Source: Quercus robur
Taxonomy: Eukaryota > Streptophyta > Magnoliopsida > Fagales > Fagaceae
Length of the DNA stretch: 64,000 nt
Direction: 5' to 3'
Assembly: GCF_932294415.1 (NCBI RefSeq)
Contig: NC_065535.1
Location: 81,303,862 to 81,367,861, forward strand
The notes below the pieces were generated by a model. It searched no databases. It saw nothing but the letters and a program-made list of their open reading frames with translations, and was not told the DNA's origin. The position numbers were made by a program, and so were the translations under genes. The first letter of the stretch is position 1, and each line of letters begins with the position of its first letter. This document shows positions 1 through 12,463 of this stretch, piece after piece.

Positions 1-3000
1 AACTTTTTGAAGAGAATATTGGATGAAGTTCCTCATTGATTACTCAATTAAGGGTGTGGCTTAGGTACAATTGTGCCCTTCAACATCTTTGCATGGAATG
101 GCTACTTTCAAGACTTAAATTACTACATTAATTTGTGCTTATCAGATTATTTGAGTAAAATTTGGGAACAATTCCGTAGAATTAGAGTTGCATTGAATTT
201 AATTATTATTGAAAAATATAACAAACTAAAATTGGAATTTGTTCCAAAATTTTAGAACACCATCATCTTTTTTACTTATCAGTTATTATATGATAGGTTG
301 TTGATGCTCAAAGCATCATCCATGTTCATGAATATTTCATTTTCTATATCTCTTACACTAACTTTTCATTTTCTAAGTTGTTGGTATTTTGGCTCTTTTC
401 TACCTTTTAAAGCAGTCTTTGTTCGAACATGGGATACCATGCAGTCCCTCACACACAACTATGGGGGATCACATGATGGATGCATCATTGCAATTTGCAT
501 CTAAGATGAACATAATTCTTATCTAAGTTAGAGCTACTTACATGCAAATGGAAAATATATAGAGATCGCTGTCAAAGGTTTTTATTAGACTAACTTGAAG
601 CATTGTCAGGAATTTTTTTCTTTTCTTCTTGGGATGAGTGCATTTTGTGCAAGAAGAGAATAGAAGATTCGAACTAATAACTTTCGCTTTATAAGATATG
701 GTCGTCGACCAATTATGTCATCCTTTAGATTAACAAAGCCCTTGTAGTCACTGACAAACGGTTTGGCTCTTTCTATGTGAGGAGTCATAATTCATAGCTT
801 ACTCTTCCACTTTACCAGCCAACCACACATTGTGGCTCCCCTTCAATTATATTTGTCTTTCTCCGAACTCATCTTTACCTTTCTAAGGGTCCATTTCTTT
901 TCTTTCTATACCTATTTGCTTATGGATTTTTTGTGTTTTTCTGGTCTTGTACCATATATTCTGCTATCTTTTTCTCCTTTTCTCATTTGAATGAAATTCC
1001 CCTCCTTTCTCATCATGGCCTTGTTATGTTGAATGGTAGCTGTGAAAGTGTGAAGTATATGGCCTTTGTTTTAATGTTGTTCAATTTCTTTCTCAGATGC
1101 GACTTTTGATGTGGAATTTAGCCAATCTGCTACTTCTTGTGGAATATCCGGTTTTTTACCTCCGCAATATTGCAGATAGTCACTTCTAACTGTTAGCATT
1201 CATTGCTTTAGTTTTAACTTGTACAAGCCTACACATAACAATCCCAAACCCATTATCTTTACTGGTACAACATTCCTAGTTACTTGTACATCTGAAGACC
1301 AAAGCATATGCCGTGCCTATAAAAGAGACGAGAGTTTAGGGACATAATAAAATCTTACAACATTTTTATGACACTATTGTTTTAAGTTGCGGTGAGTTAA
1401 GGTACATATATATTTTTTCTTTTTAATCTGACCTATGTTAAATTGACAACTTAGTTTGTTGTGAAAATATTGTAAAATTTTGTTGTATTTGTGAAAGAAT
1501 TGAAAGAACCTCTCTATATACATTTTTTTTTTTCATACAGTTGAATAATACTTTATGTCATAATTCTAACATTTGTCGAAGGACAATATTTATTTTACAC
1601 TTGATCGTTATACACACAATTGTGCACACATTTTGCACTGAAAACATGACTTTAAGTTACAATTTGTTTAAAAATTTGAATTGAAATAGTGATTTAAACG
1701 TTTTCAGTGCAAAAGGTGTGTATATATAGTTATATGTATCAACTTGTGTGCACCAGTATTTACTGGTTGTCAAATTAGGAATGATCTGCGGTTGTAGCTT
1801 GGTGCTGTACCTATGAGATATACTTAATTACGATGATCAAATATTTGTGCTCCTCCTAGACCTTACTAAAAACCGAAAGTAAAAAAGAAAAGAAAAAGTC
1901 CACCTCATACGCTGAGAGAAAAAGAAAAGTCTCAACTTTGAAATGTACGAAGAATAGAAAAAAGAACAGCAGACAACTCATCCAGGAATCAAACTACAAA
2001 AGAAAAATAATAATAAAGAAACTTCCTCCTTCAAAGCATCAACCAACCCAGGAGGAAACATATTAAAGCATATCAGTTTTTGAGTTTAATGGCCACCTAG
2101 CTAATTCACGAGCTGTTTCTCAAAAAAAAAAGAAAAAAAGAAGCTAATTCACGAGTAGTTTTGTTTGCTTCCCTAGCTAAAAACGAATAAGTTACCAATT
2201 ATCCAAAAAAAAACTTAATGATGGTAAAAAAAAGAGAGAAATAACTTACTGATAAATTATCAATATAGTATACCAAAAGTATAATTAATAAGCTGTTAAA
2301 GAAGTAAGTGGATCTAACATTTAACAATATTTTTTTACAGAAACCCAACAGAATGTTAGAAGGGGAATTCACTAAACTGTCATCATCTACAATTGCCTTA
2401 ATTTGCCAACTGGGATATGTATTTGGTTTCACAATTTTCTCCATAAAAGCTTTTGGGACAGCTAGTTAAATAGCCATTGGGGGCTTTGGCCCAAGTTACT
2501 CCCACATGAGGAGAGAAGAAGACTCGTCGAAGAATATGGAGTAGGTTTCTTTGAATTAAGAGTAGTTTTGAGTATTTATTTTATTTTATTTTTGTGTGTA
2601 AGAGAGTTATTAGGTGTATTGGATCTTTAGGGTTGTGAGTTTGTGTGTGTGATTTAATTTCTGAATAGTTTGTGTTTATGAGGTTTATGAATGTTGTTTG
2701 TGTGAACTTGAGAGTTTAGGCTGTGAGTTTTGATTATAAGGCTGGTTGTAATCCATATTGTTGATAGGAAATTTTGGTAGATATTGGCATATTATATTGC
2801 TCGTGAACATGGGCTTGGAGTTTATTGCACCCTGTTAAATGTTATTTTCGTGTATGATTGTTTTATTTTATTATTTTTGTGCATGTGCTTTAACTAGTCC
2901 CAAATCATAACATAAACAAATGTAAAAAAACTCCAATTATAACTAAGTATAACGCTTGGGGCCATGGCACATTGGCACTCCTGTGTGCCTAGCTGAGCTT

Positions 3001-4990
3001 CGCCACTGTTGATGGTATTGAGTTGATTGTACTCATCTGAATAAAGCTTTCAGTCCCTACACTTTGTCGAGCAAGGCAATGACCCATGGACTAGAATATA
3101 AAAACCTCGATTCAATGTCAATCGCAGGCCAATATCAAAATTGTTTTGTTGTGATAACGAGCTATGATACTTCTTCTCCTAATTGGTTCAAAGCCACTGA
3201 CAGTGCCAAATGAAGAATTTGCATTCCCAGGCCCGCCGTGCAATGTTTGTCAAGGTGTACACAAGTGTTCAAACTTGTCTGTCGTACGTACCAATTAGAG
3301 CAAATTTGCGTGCTGTAGCAACAGTGGCTATTTCCTTGGGACAGCTAGCTAGCTCAATAATATTATTTGGGATTTCTGGGAGCTTGTACATGAAGAGAAC
3401 AAGGATGTGGGATCACTAGCGGTGGACCTCGCTAGTTGCATGGTGACTTCCTGGATCTCTAGTGAAATTATGCATAAACCAGCCTGAGTACTGTTTATAG
3501 AAGTCAAGAGGCCAGTGAGTCAGTGACTATGTTGGCCCTTCTTGGCCATTCCTGATTGTTTTATAGCTGACTGCGATTAATGTTGACAAAATTGTCATTT
3601 GGACATTTATGTAGAAGGAAGCCCTCTAGAGTCTATTCATGTGTCCAAAGGAAAAAAAAATGACAGTCCTAATTAACAATATGGGTAGTGTTTGTTCACA
3701 TACTCTGTCACACACCTAATTTTTTGATTGAAATTCTGAGTTGAAAGACAGTTTTGAAATCATGCGTTTAACTCACAATTTCAGCTAAAAAAAATGTGTG
3801 TTATAGTTTTATCTTAAAAAATATACAGATTTTTTGCATTACAAAACTAGAGACTGGATGTACCTTGGATTGTAATTAGTAATTAATAACTGCAGTACTG
3901 TGCTGCTGCTGGTTTTAAAGAGAAGTAGATGGATCTACGAAGCAAAGTAAATAATTATTTGGCATACGTATTTGGTGGACTACATAAAGAAAGTAGCCAG
4001 CTAGCCTTGCTTTACTTGTAAACATCCCTTCGCTAGTTGAATGGACCAAAACCTTAGGGAGGGATAGGTACTACCCCATATTATTGGATCTTTTACATTT
4101 GAAATGGATTTATTTCATGTTTCATACTATATAAATAAGTAAATATTAACTTTGAAGTAGAGAGATCATGTTCCTTGACTAAAGTATTTATCATAAGTCC
4201 AAGCTTCAAGGGACATATTCTCGGGGCCTTCTTACAAATTGCTTGGCGAACTCCATTCGTTATTTTATAACTCAGACTCAGTTGTGTTCTACTGATCAAG
4301 ATGATCAGACGGCCCAGCCAAAATGTATGTTCAATTTAACGAAAAATAAGGTTATCTACCCAGCTACCCCAAATTTCAATGTTTGTTTGAAACTTGAAAG
4401 AATATGTGTGCATTAATTATTGATGGTAGACAAGGTAGTGCAGCTAGTATGGCAAAGGGGGACTCCTTGTTAGGGGGGCTTGACTTTGGGACGATATAGA
4501 TCCTACTCTATAAGTTTTAGCTTTTTGCATATTTACTCTTGGCCCATATGGACCAGCTATGCTATCTTAAAAAAAACCAAAAAAAGAAAAAAGAAAAAAG
4601 AAAAAGAGAAGAAGAGAATCTGAGATGATGTTTACTGCACGTGTAAATAGTAACATAAGAGAAAGCCTTGCTTTGTTTGGTAATTGCTCATATCTATGTT
4701 GAATTCCGAATCCTAATGAAACTGGCTAAACTCTATGTTAGTCAATATCACTGTTGAGGAAACCCAAAAAAAACACACACACAAGAAAAAGAAAGAAACA
4801 TAAGTATAAGAAAGTTTTTAGATGATGGTTTTTTATTTTGTGTAACTGGGATTTTTAACACCCCCTCACTCATAGGAGTAGGTCTTATATGTGTGTAATC
4901 TGACCTATGTAAGAGGAGTGTTATATATTACAGTTAAGTTTAATACCACTTTCTCAATAACTCTACGGAAAATGGCAAACCATTCCATTA
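1..4990. other. AT-rich intergenic DNA, no gene recognised
   Basis: Only short open frames occur here; none has a recognisable domain or splice-supported extension. The stretch holds poly-A/poly-T runs. A short imperfect hairpin (arms near 1626-1645 and 1700-1720, sharing the core TTTTGCACTGAAAAC) sits in a MITE-like setting at about 1612-1726. Nothing else is supported. Confidence 0.6.
1612..1726. repeat. Short inverted repeat, MITE-like
   Basis: An arm reading ACACATTTTGCACTGAAAAC is followed about 55 bases later by its near-perfect reverse complement, and TGTGTG/CACACA blocks lie outside both arms. Size and form suit a small non-autonomous DNA transposon. I found no clear target-site duplication, so the class is open. 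Confidence 0.4.
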
Positions 4991-4994
4991 GGAA

Positions 4995-5513
4995 TCATAA
5001 AACAAAATGTTGACGTTGACGTGGTCGGCTCCTCACCCATTGTAGCAGTAGCTTGCAATGCCAATGGGGAAATATTGAAAGTTTGGATCAAAGGTATTTT
5101 TTCTTGTGAAAATGTTGAGGTGCTGCAAAGCCTGCAATTGATTGGACTATGTAAGTATGTATCAAGTTGCTGAGGAAAACTACCGTTCTATTATTGAGGA
5201 GAGAAATGCAAAACAGTCAAAGTATGTTTTGATGCCTTGAATGGATTCAATAGCTGCTGCTGGAATATTGCTACTTTACTTATAATGTTTTAGAACTTTA
5301 GAATTTTTTTGTTAATAATTTTTTGTTTTTGTTGGGTTAAGAGAGAATTGAATTTAGCAAACCCATGCCATAGCTAAGAGTACAGCTTTCCATAACTATG
5401 TTTTAGTGTGTTATAACACTTCAATCCCTCTTTTAGTTTGGGATGCTCGGAAGTTGGATGTTACTCTTTTGTCAATTTAATGAAAGTACTCTTTGTTAAA
5501 AAGAAAAAAAAAA
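4995..5513 (+). mobile_element. LINE (plant L1-type) 3' fragment with RNase H domain
   Basis: Read on the + strand, this stretch gives the C-terminal RNase H-like domain common at the end of plant non-LTR elements. Recognisable pieces are VAVACNANGEILKVWIKG and CFDALNGFNSCCWNIATLL, then a WVKRELNLAN-like end. The reading frame is broken by stops and shifts. The sequence ends in a short A-rich tail at 5500-5513, as expected for a 5'-truncated retroposed copy. It is a decayed fragment with no coding capacity. Confidence 0.65.
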
Positions 5514-5812
5514 TTCTTTTGTTCCATAAAAAATAATTTTTTTAACCATTTTCTATTTGATACAAAAAGTTGAAAAATTAACTTTTTGTATGCCATTCAA
5601 TTCAATTGCTTGTTGCTATTGCTCTTGGTATATTAAAGTTTCTTTGCAATAAACTTTTAGCTTTTTGATTTTGTTTTAAAATATTAACAAAACCAACTTT
5701 TAACCTTTTATCACACATTTTGCACGCATAAAAACTATTAAAAATTATATATTTTAGTAAATACTATGAACATAAGCTACTGAAAATTATAAGATACTCA
5801 ATTGGACACTAA

Positions 5813-6020
5813 GGGTTTGTTTGAATACTGCTTATTGCTGAAAATTGAAAACACTGTAGCAAAATAATTTTTAAATATGTGAATAGTACTGTGGGACCCA
5901 TTTTTAATGAAAATTTTGCTGAAAAAAAAGGTTTGTGGGTCTCGTAAACAGTGCACAAGACCCACATGTAAAACACTGGACGCGCAAACGCTAGACACTC
6001 ACCGCTATCCAAACGTTCAC
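5813..6020. mobile_element. Tourist-like MITE, copy 1
   Basis: A 208-bp element with ends GGGTTTGTTTGAATAC and (reverse complement of the right end) GTGAACGTTTGGATAGC. It is flanked by TAA at 5810-5812 and 6021-6023. The inner sequence includes ACTGAAAACACTGTAGCAAAATAA-type and GTGGGACCCA-type blocks. These recur at about 30505, 35010 and 36273, defining one family. TIRs with a 3-bp TAA/TTA duplication are typical of PIF/Harbinger (Tourist) MITEs. Confidence 0.6.
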
Positions 6021-6023
6021 TAA

Positions 6024-8096
6024 GAATGACAGCTTTTCTAGTAGATCGGCACAATAATTTTAGGTCATAGCTCAATCCAGGACATGCCTATAGACAGTTT
6101 TGAGTTTTGACAACTATCCGTACTCAATTTTTAACACTCAGTTGTGGAGCACATCCTGCACATCCCATCCGGACTTCCATTCCATGATCCCATCAACTGC
6201 ATCTTTCAACTCAACGGGTGGAAATTATAGTTAAAAGGTCCACTCTTTCATTCCGAAGAGCTCCTATTCTCTCATGCAAAAATACAAATTAAAAGAGCTA
6301 ATCTGCTCTAGACATGTACAGAATATTGTCCCCTTTTTTCATGTGGGAGTTTGGCTTTTCTAGCAACCATGATTTATTTTTGTTATCTTCCCGTCCAAAC
6401 TTTTAATTTTAGTACATAAGGCCATAATTAATTACCCCAAATAATTGATTAATGATTGCTTAACATCTATGACAATTTTAAAAAAAGAAATTGTTGATTC
6501 TGTTTGTTTGTGATATAATTGGAGAGTGGATGGTGGGATTTCAACCACAAACATGAGACACTACAAAGAATGTCATTACTACTGAACTATCACTTGAATC
6601 TTGAGAAATTATTAGTCTTTAAATTTTATTTCATAAGTGATTTTTGATCCTCAAATTTAAAGTGTTTGTTTTTAATTCCTATCAAACTCAAAATTATCAT
6701 ATATATTAAGTCCCTAAAGTTTAAAGTATTTTTAGTCCATAACAAACTTATCTTGATTGTTTTTAGTCCCTAACATGTCTAAGCATATAACAAATGCTAA
6801 CAGAATGACTGAAAACGATCATTTTAAGTTTGATAAAGATTAAAACTGACTATTTTAAAATTCATAGACTAAATTCGTTCAAGAGTCCAAGCCTGGAGAC
6901 AAACAATATAATATATTTTACCCAAGAAAAAAAAGGAAAAAAAAAAAAAAAAAAGGTTCACTCATACAACTCACTGCGCATGCTTCATTCTTTTCTTCAC
7001 TTGAAAGTCACAACTCCATAGGCCGTTATGAAGGTCAAGCTTATCGATGACAACCATCATAATCTCTTTATAGTTTTTCTTTCTTTTCACCCATTCTATA
7101 CTTGAAAGTAAGGCGGCTGAGTTAGTAATAGTGAATTATATATATATATGTATAGACACACACAAACACACTAGTATTATTTGTGTGCGATACATGCATG
7201 GCTTAATGTAGATTCATATGTAAGCTAATTTTTTTTTAAAATAATTAAAATAAAATTATTAAATAAATAGTAATAATAAATTAAAAAATAGGTAAATAAT
7301 TTTAATAAAAAAATTGCTTTAAGTTCTAATTGTTTAAGAGTTTGGACTTTATCAGTGTTTATCTATTTTTATATTTGAAAATTCTCTTTGTGCTTTGTGT
7401 TAATTTCTTAATATGAGATATTGAATAAGTTTGATCATTCTTATTTGGGTTATGTTTAATCTATATGCTCTAACTAGCATAAACAATAATAAACGAAATA
7501 GTACCTCAATACAAATTTTTTCCCAGTAATAGTCTAATTAAAGAAAATCAACACACTCACAAATTAAATATAATAACCAAAACCCAAAATCAAAACAAAA
7601 ACAAAAGAGTTCAAAATTTGAGAATATAAAAAATAAAAATAAAAACATACATAAGAGAATCAAGAACTTAAATGGGTGCCCTTTGTTTTACTTCTTTATA
7701 GAAAACTTCGTTTGGCATAATATCCTGCACACAAATTCAGAAGTAAAGAAAAATAAGTAAAATGAATTGATTAGATTAAAACATAATACTTAAGTTGCAT
7801 CTTGGGGAAAAAAGTGAAAAAAAAATACAACAACATGGGGTGAATTGTGTGGGATTTAATTTTAAGAATGACTTTATTGGTTAAAACTTAAAAGAAATTA
7901 TATCGAAAAGCCATGGATTAATATATATATATATTTGAAAATTTTGATAATAGATTATTAGTTGGTAGAATTTAAATTTCTAATACTATTTTTTGAGAAA
8001 AAAATTCTAATACTTAGATGATAAAGTTTTATTTAAATTGAATTATTGTTAAATCTTATCCCTTAGTCAAGAATTTTGTAGCTTAATATCTTAATA
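6024..8096. other. AT-rich intergenic DNA
   Basis: No coding signal was found. The stretch holds homopolymer runs (long A run near 6938-6954), a TA/TG/CA dinucleotide stretch near 7138-7175 and a second TA run near 7920-7935. Repeated AGTCCCTAAA-type motifs near 6600-6780 resemble eroded DNA-transposon ends, but no boundaries can be set. Confidence 0.5.
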
Positions 8097-8105
8097 AAAT
8101 ATTAA

Positions 8106-9454
8106 GAGGTAATTACATTCCCTTCCCTTGAAGTTTGGGGGAATAACAATCCACCCCAAACCTGAAGGAAAAAATACTGCACTGTCTTGAGATTTAAAAA
8201 AAATTAACACTCCCCCCTTTCTGTCTATATTAGTAATGAAATATTCTAAATTTTTATAAGAATTTCATTACAAAAGTTTAACTAGGGTTAGTGAAAAAAA
8301 AAACTGATAAATTTAGAATGAAATTGCAAAAATTTTCAAGCACCAAAACACTTGCAATGACAAATCTCTCGATAACCCGTTGAAAAAAGAAAAAGACAAA
8401 AGTAAAATTCATACTTAATATTTTAAAATATGCTTTAATTAAAAATTAAAAACAATGATTTTTAATTTTGAAATTGAGGATGATTTTTGAAACCCGCCCT
8501 TAAGCAAATGGTAGGTGTGGGGGCTCGCCAATCAACAGGCCCATTAAGGTTAGGATCGTTGGGCCTGTGGCCCATCCGAGGATGCATATCCGTCCGAGGA
8601 GGCCAAGTCAGGTCATAAGGGTAATTATCGAGGGAGGGTGGTAGTCAATATCACGAAAGTGGAGTTCCGTGTTCGTCCGAGGACGCCATACTCCTCGGCA
8701 GTATGCGTCCAAGGACGATCAAGACGCGGTCTTGTTACAACCGGACCTCGGAATTACGTCACCACTGAAGATGGGATAACAGACCAAGGGTAAGAAAGAA
8801 AAGACAAACAAATATCTATAACTACAGCTGCCTCCGCATTAATTATCTCTCAACCAACTCTTTGGCCGCATTAATGTGGAGGTGATACCTGAACAGTAAG
8901 GAGGCAGCTTTACAGCTGCCCATAGGAAGTTCCAGGAGGTGCTAGATGGGACAGCAAGAAATTCCCCGAACCCAACTTACATGTGTGTGGAGAGGATGGA
9001 ACACAGAGGGTGGTATATAAACTGAAAGAAGAGCATGCAAGAAGGAGATCGGAAGGTAGAGAAAAACAAAAAGAACACTCAAAAGAAAAGCTGGAAAGCC
9101 AAAGAACTGTATTTGTTTCAAAGAAAAACTAATTGTGATACCGGTTATAGTTCATCTATAAACTAGTCTATTGGTAAACGGGAGGTTGAGTATTTCCATT
9201 CCAAAAAAGTTAATCTAGTTCTTAACACCCACGCTTTACAAATTATATTGTTTGGGCCTATTTACGTGTGAACCCAGTATCGTTTTGGGTCGTTACAAAT
9301 CGTGTCCTTACAGTAGGTTAGTAAACAACATTTTTAATATTAATTTAACAAAATTTGGTCAATTGGATGTCAAGAGGGAGAAATTGTTTTTTCTTTTTAG
9401 GTTTTGGGTAGTGTTATTCTCCCAAATCTCAAGGGAAGAAAGTGTAATTACCCC
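8106..9454. mobile_element. MULE-type non-autonomous element, split by a solo LTR
   Basis: The left end (GAGGTAATTAC...) and the reverse complement of the right end (GGGGTAATTACACTTTC) form imperfect TIRs of about 45 bp. The element is flanked by the 9-bp direct repeat AAATATTAA at 8097-8105 and 9455-9463. A 9-bp duplication is the hallmark of Mutator-like elements. Removing the solo LTR at 8516-9312 and one copy of its target duplication leaves an element of about 547 bp with no open frame of note. Confidence 0.7.
8516..9312 (+). repeat. Solo LTR, 797 bp
   Basis: The block starts TGTGGGGGCTCGCC and ends TCCTTACA, so it has TG...CA ends. It is bounded by the 5-bp duplication GTAGG at 8511-8515 and 9313-9317. 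No internal retroelement sequence or second LTR is present, so this is a solo LTR left by LTR-LTR recombination. A TATA-like GGTATATAAAC near 9011-9022 gives the likely + orientation. The family looks like Ty3/Gypsy by its GGCCCA/CCGAGGA-rich style, but that is inference. Confidence 0.8.
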
Positions 9455-9503
9455 AAATATTAATTTAATAAGATGCAACTTGATGAAAAAAAAAAAACAT
9501 AAG

Positions 9504-9996
9504 TTTTTTTTTTTTTTTTTTTTGAGAAACAAGATTTTCATAAATATTTAAATCAAGATAGCCTTATCGGCCTGAAGTATATGAAGAATAGGTGGTGGAA
9601 CATCCTCCATCTACACAACACAATCTGGAAAATTAATTGACAATCTAACCAAATTGTGAGCTACCTTATTGCCGTCTCTCTTAGTATGAAAGTATAGCAA
9701 TTTTGAGAAAAAACCAGAAAATAAATTTGCATCTTTTGCCAGCTGCTCATATATAGACAAACCTGTGTTGACTTCTGTCAGAGCAAACATAGGTCAATCC
9801 TACTTCCATCCCAAATTGCAAAGCACGAACAGCTGCCATTGCTTCAACTTCAGCTACCTGATACACCTGTGACAGTTGTTGAGCTAGAGACGCAATCATC
9901 AGCCCTTCACTATTTCGGATGATAACACCTATGCTTGATTTATTTTCCTGAGGAAATACAGTGTCGTCGTAATTGATTTTGAAACAATCTAATGAA
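9504..9996 (-). mobile_element. LINE 3' fragment with RNase H domain
   Basis: On the - strand this stretch reads through an RNase H-like segment: LDCFKINYDDTVFPQENKSS, then IGVIIRNSEGLMIASLAQQL and VAEVEAMAAVRALQFGMEVG. An untranslated tail and an A tail follow (T run at 9504-9523 on the + strand). It is a 5'-truncated plant L1-type copy. Its upstream end joins the AT-rich tandem repeat described next, whose second copy also carries the first 70 or so bases of this LINE fragment. Confidence 0.7.
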
Positions 9997-11954
9997 GGGA
10001 GATTTAAGTTTAGAAAATTTTGATGATAGACTTTTAGTTTTATTTAAATTAAACATTTGTTAAATGTTATCCATTAATTTGAGGAAATATATCATCACAA
10101 ATAATATAAAATTAATTTAATAATTAGTTGTTCTTAAAATGTTGATGTAGGGGTAAAGTCCCCAGATCAAACAATGGGCCTTGGGCCCCACATAGAGTTC
10201 AACCACGTCTGAGGAGAAAGTGTGGGCGCTAAAAGGGCTCCCGGCCCAATTCTTATGGGCCCAAACTTATTTAAAATGCAGTCCGAGGAGGAATGTCTCC
10301 TCGGACGTACCAAGTATGGCTCAAACATGCATCCTACCAGCAATAAAGAATCACTCCAACGAGTATTAGTAGCAGGGATGAGTCCTACAAGTCCGGGAGA
10401 AGGAAGAGAGTGTAAGATGTCAAGGGAGAGACTACAGCTGCCACATTAAATGCAGGGCAGCTACTTTTTTAGCCGCATTAATGTGGAGAGGACAGGCGAA
10501 CCGTGTTACCTTGGCCACTACAACTCACAGAAAGGTAGGGGAGATGTCCGATGGGACGGGCACTCAAGTGAAGGTCTAGATGATCAACAAGTGTAAGGTT
10601 CTGATGACTTCAAGGGGGCTATATAAGAGAAGGGAATCCCCATGAAGAAGGGGACCCCGAAAAAAAGAGGAAGGAAGAGCAGAAGAAAGAGAGAAAGACC
10701 ATAGCCTTTTATCAGGAACAGAGGTGCACCCATACGTCTCCTCGGACTGAATATCCAATGGACATGAAGGAGATATTCCTATGTTCAATTGTCTAGGGCT
10801 CCTTGGGCCAGAACCATCTACATGTTGGGCCTGGGCCACAAAAAAGAGGCCCTACAGTTGATAATAGACTTTTAGTTGGAATAAAAGTCAAAACGATTTT
10901 TTTTTTTTAAGAAAGAAAATGTGGGTTGTTATTAGCATTTAAGTTTATAATTTTTTATAATAGACTTTTAGTTTGAATAGAATTTAAATTTGTTGAAATA
11001 TTTAAGTTAAGAAATTTTTGATAATAAACTTTTAGTTTGAATATAATTTAAATTTGTTGAAATCTAAATGTATAAAAATAATTTACTAATTAGTTGTTCT
11101 TAAAATATTTATAATAGACTTTTAGTTGGAGTAGAAGTCAAAGCGTGGGTTTTATTTATTTATTTTTTGGAGAAAGAAAACGTTGGTTATTGTTTGGGAT
11201 TTAAGTTTAGAATTTTTTATAATATACTTTTAGTTTGAATAGAATTTAAATTTTTTTAAATTTAAATGTTAAAATTTTACTTAAATTAAACAGTTGTTAA
11301 AAACAACTATGCTTGATTTATTTTCCTGAAAAAAATAAAGTGCCATCGTAATTGATTTTGAAACAATCTGATGGAGGGAGATTTAAGTTTAGAAAATTTT
11401 GATGATAGACTTCTAGTTTTATTTAAATTAAACAATTGTTAAATGTTATTCCTTAGTTTGAGGAAATATATCATCACAAATAATATAAAATTAATTTAAT
11501 AATTAGTTGTTCTTAAAATGTTGATAATAGACTTTTAGTTGGTGTAGAAGTCAAAAGATTTTTTTTTTAAGAAAGAAAATGTGGGTTGTTGTCAGCATTT
11601 AAGTTTAGGATTTTTTATAATAGACTTTTAGTTTGAATAGAATTTAAATTAGTTGAATTATTTAAGTTAAGAAATTTTTGATAATAGACTTTTAGTTTGA
11701 ATATAATTTAAATTTGTTTAAGTTTAAATGTATAAAAATAATTTACTAATTAGTTGTTCTTAAAAGATTTATAATAGACTTTTAGTTGGAGTAGAAGTCA
11801 AAGCGTGGAGTGTTTTTTTTTTTTGAGAAAAAAACCTTAGGTTATTGTTTGGGATTTATGTTTAGAATTTTTTATAATATACTTTTAGTTTGAATAGAAT
11901 TTAAATTTGTTTAAATTTAAATGACAAAGTTTTACTTAAATTAAATAGTTGTTA
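9924..11954. repeat. 662-bp tandem duplication, first copy interrupted by a solo LTR
   Basis: Copy 1 runs from 9924 to 11301 (about 662 bp once the solo LTR at 10146-10856 and its duplication are removed). Copy 2 runs from 11302 to about 11954. Both begin in the LINE fragment (ATGCTTGATTTATTTTCCTG) and continue through AT-rich DNA. Each copy has sub-repeats of the form AATAGACTTTTAGTTTGAATA, and a partial third repeat follows to about 12019. No gene is present. The duplication postdates the LINE insertion. Confidence 0.7.
10146..10856 (+). repeat. Solo LTR, 711 bp
   Basis: The block starts TGTAGGGGTAAAG and ends GGCCCTACA. It is flanked by the 5-bp duplication GTTGA at 10141-10145 and 10857-10861. 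The uninterrupted host sequence is seen in the second copy of the tandem repeat (AAAATGTTGATAATAGAC near 11515-11532), an empty site. A TATA-like CTATATAAGAG near 10619-10629 suggests + orientation. It differs in sequence from the solo LTR at 8516-9312. Confidence 0.82.
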
Positions 11955-12161
11955 AATATTATCCCTTAATTTAAGGAAATATATGCTAACAAATAATATA
12001 AAATTAATTTAATAATTAGTAATATTAGCCACTTGGCGCAACCATGGTTAAAGTGAAAACACAATATCAAATTCAAATCTATTTGACGTTGAAGATTTTA
12101 TAATAAGTTGATAACACAAATTAGCATTTGACTTGTAACAATCACCAATTCTGCTAACTTA

Positions 12162-12432
12162 GGCTCCGTTTGAGTGTTCATAAGGGAATAAAATGGAATG
12201 ATCATTAAAGGAATGAAATGGAATGGAATGAAATGGAATGGAATGGAATTTAAAAATCTTGTTTGGATGTTATAAAATAAAGGAATGGAAAGAAATAGAA
12301 TGGAATGAAATGTAAGAGCATTTGCAGCAGTAGCTATAATGCTATTTTAGCTCTACTAAAACACAAAAAAACTCTTACAGTAGTGGAGCCATACTTAAAA
12401 ATTTTAGATGAATTGCTACAGTGCACATCTAC

Positions 12433-12463
<31 letters not shown>

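Noticed and set aside
3210..3419. Open frame of 69 residues on the + strand
   Set aside because: No domain, signal or splice context, and AT-rich intergenic DNA on both sides; chance frame.
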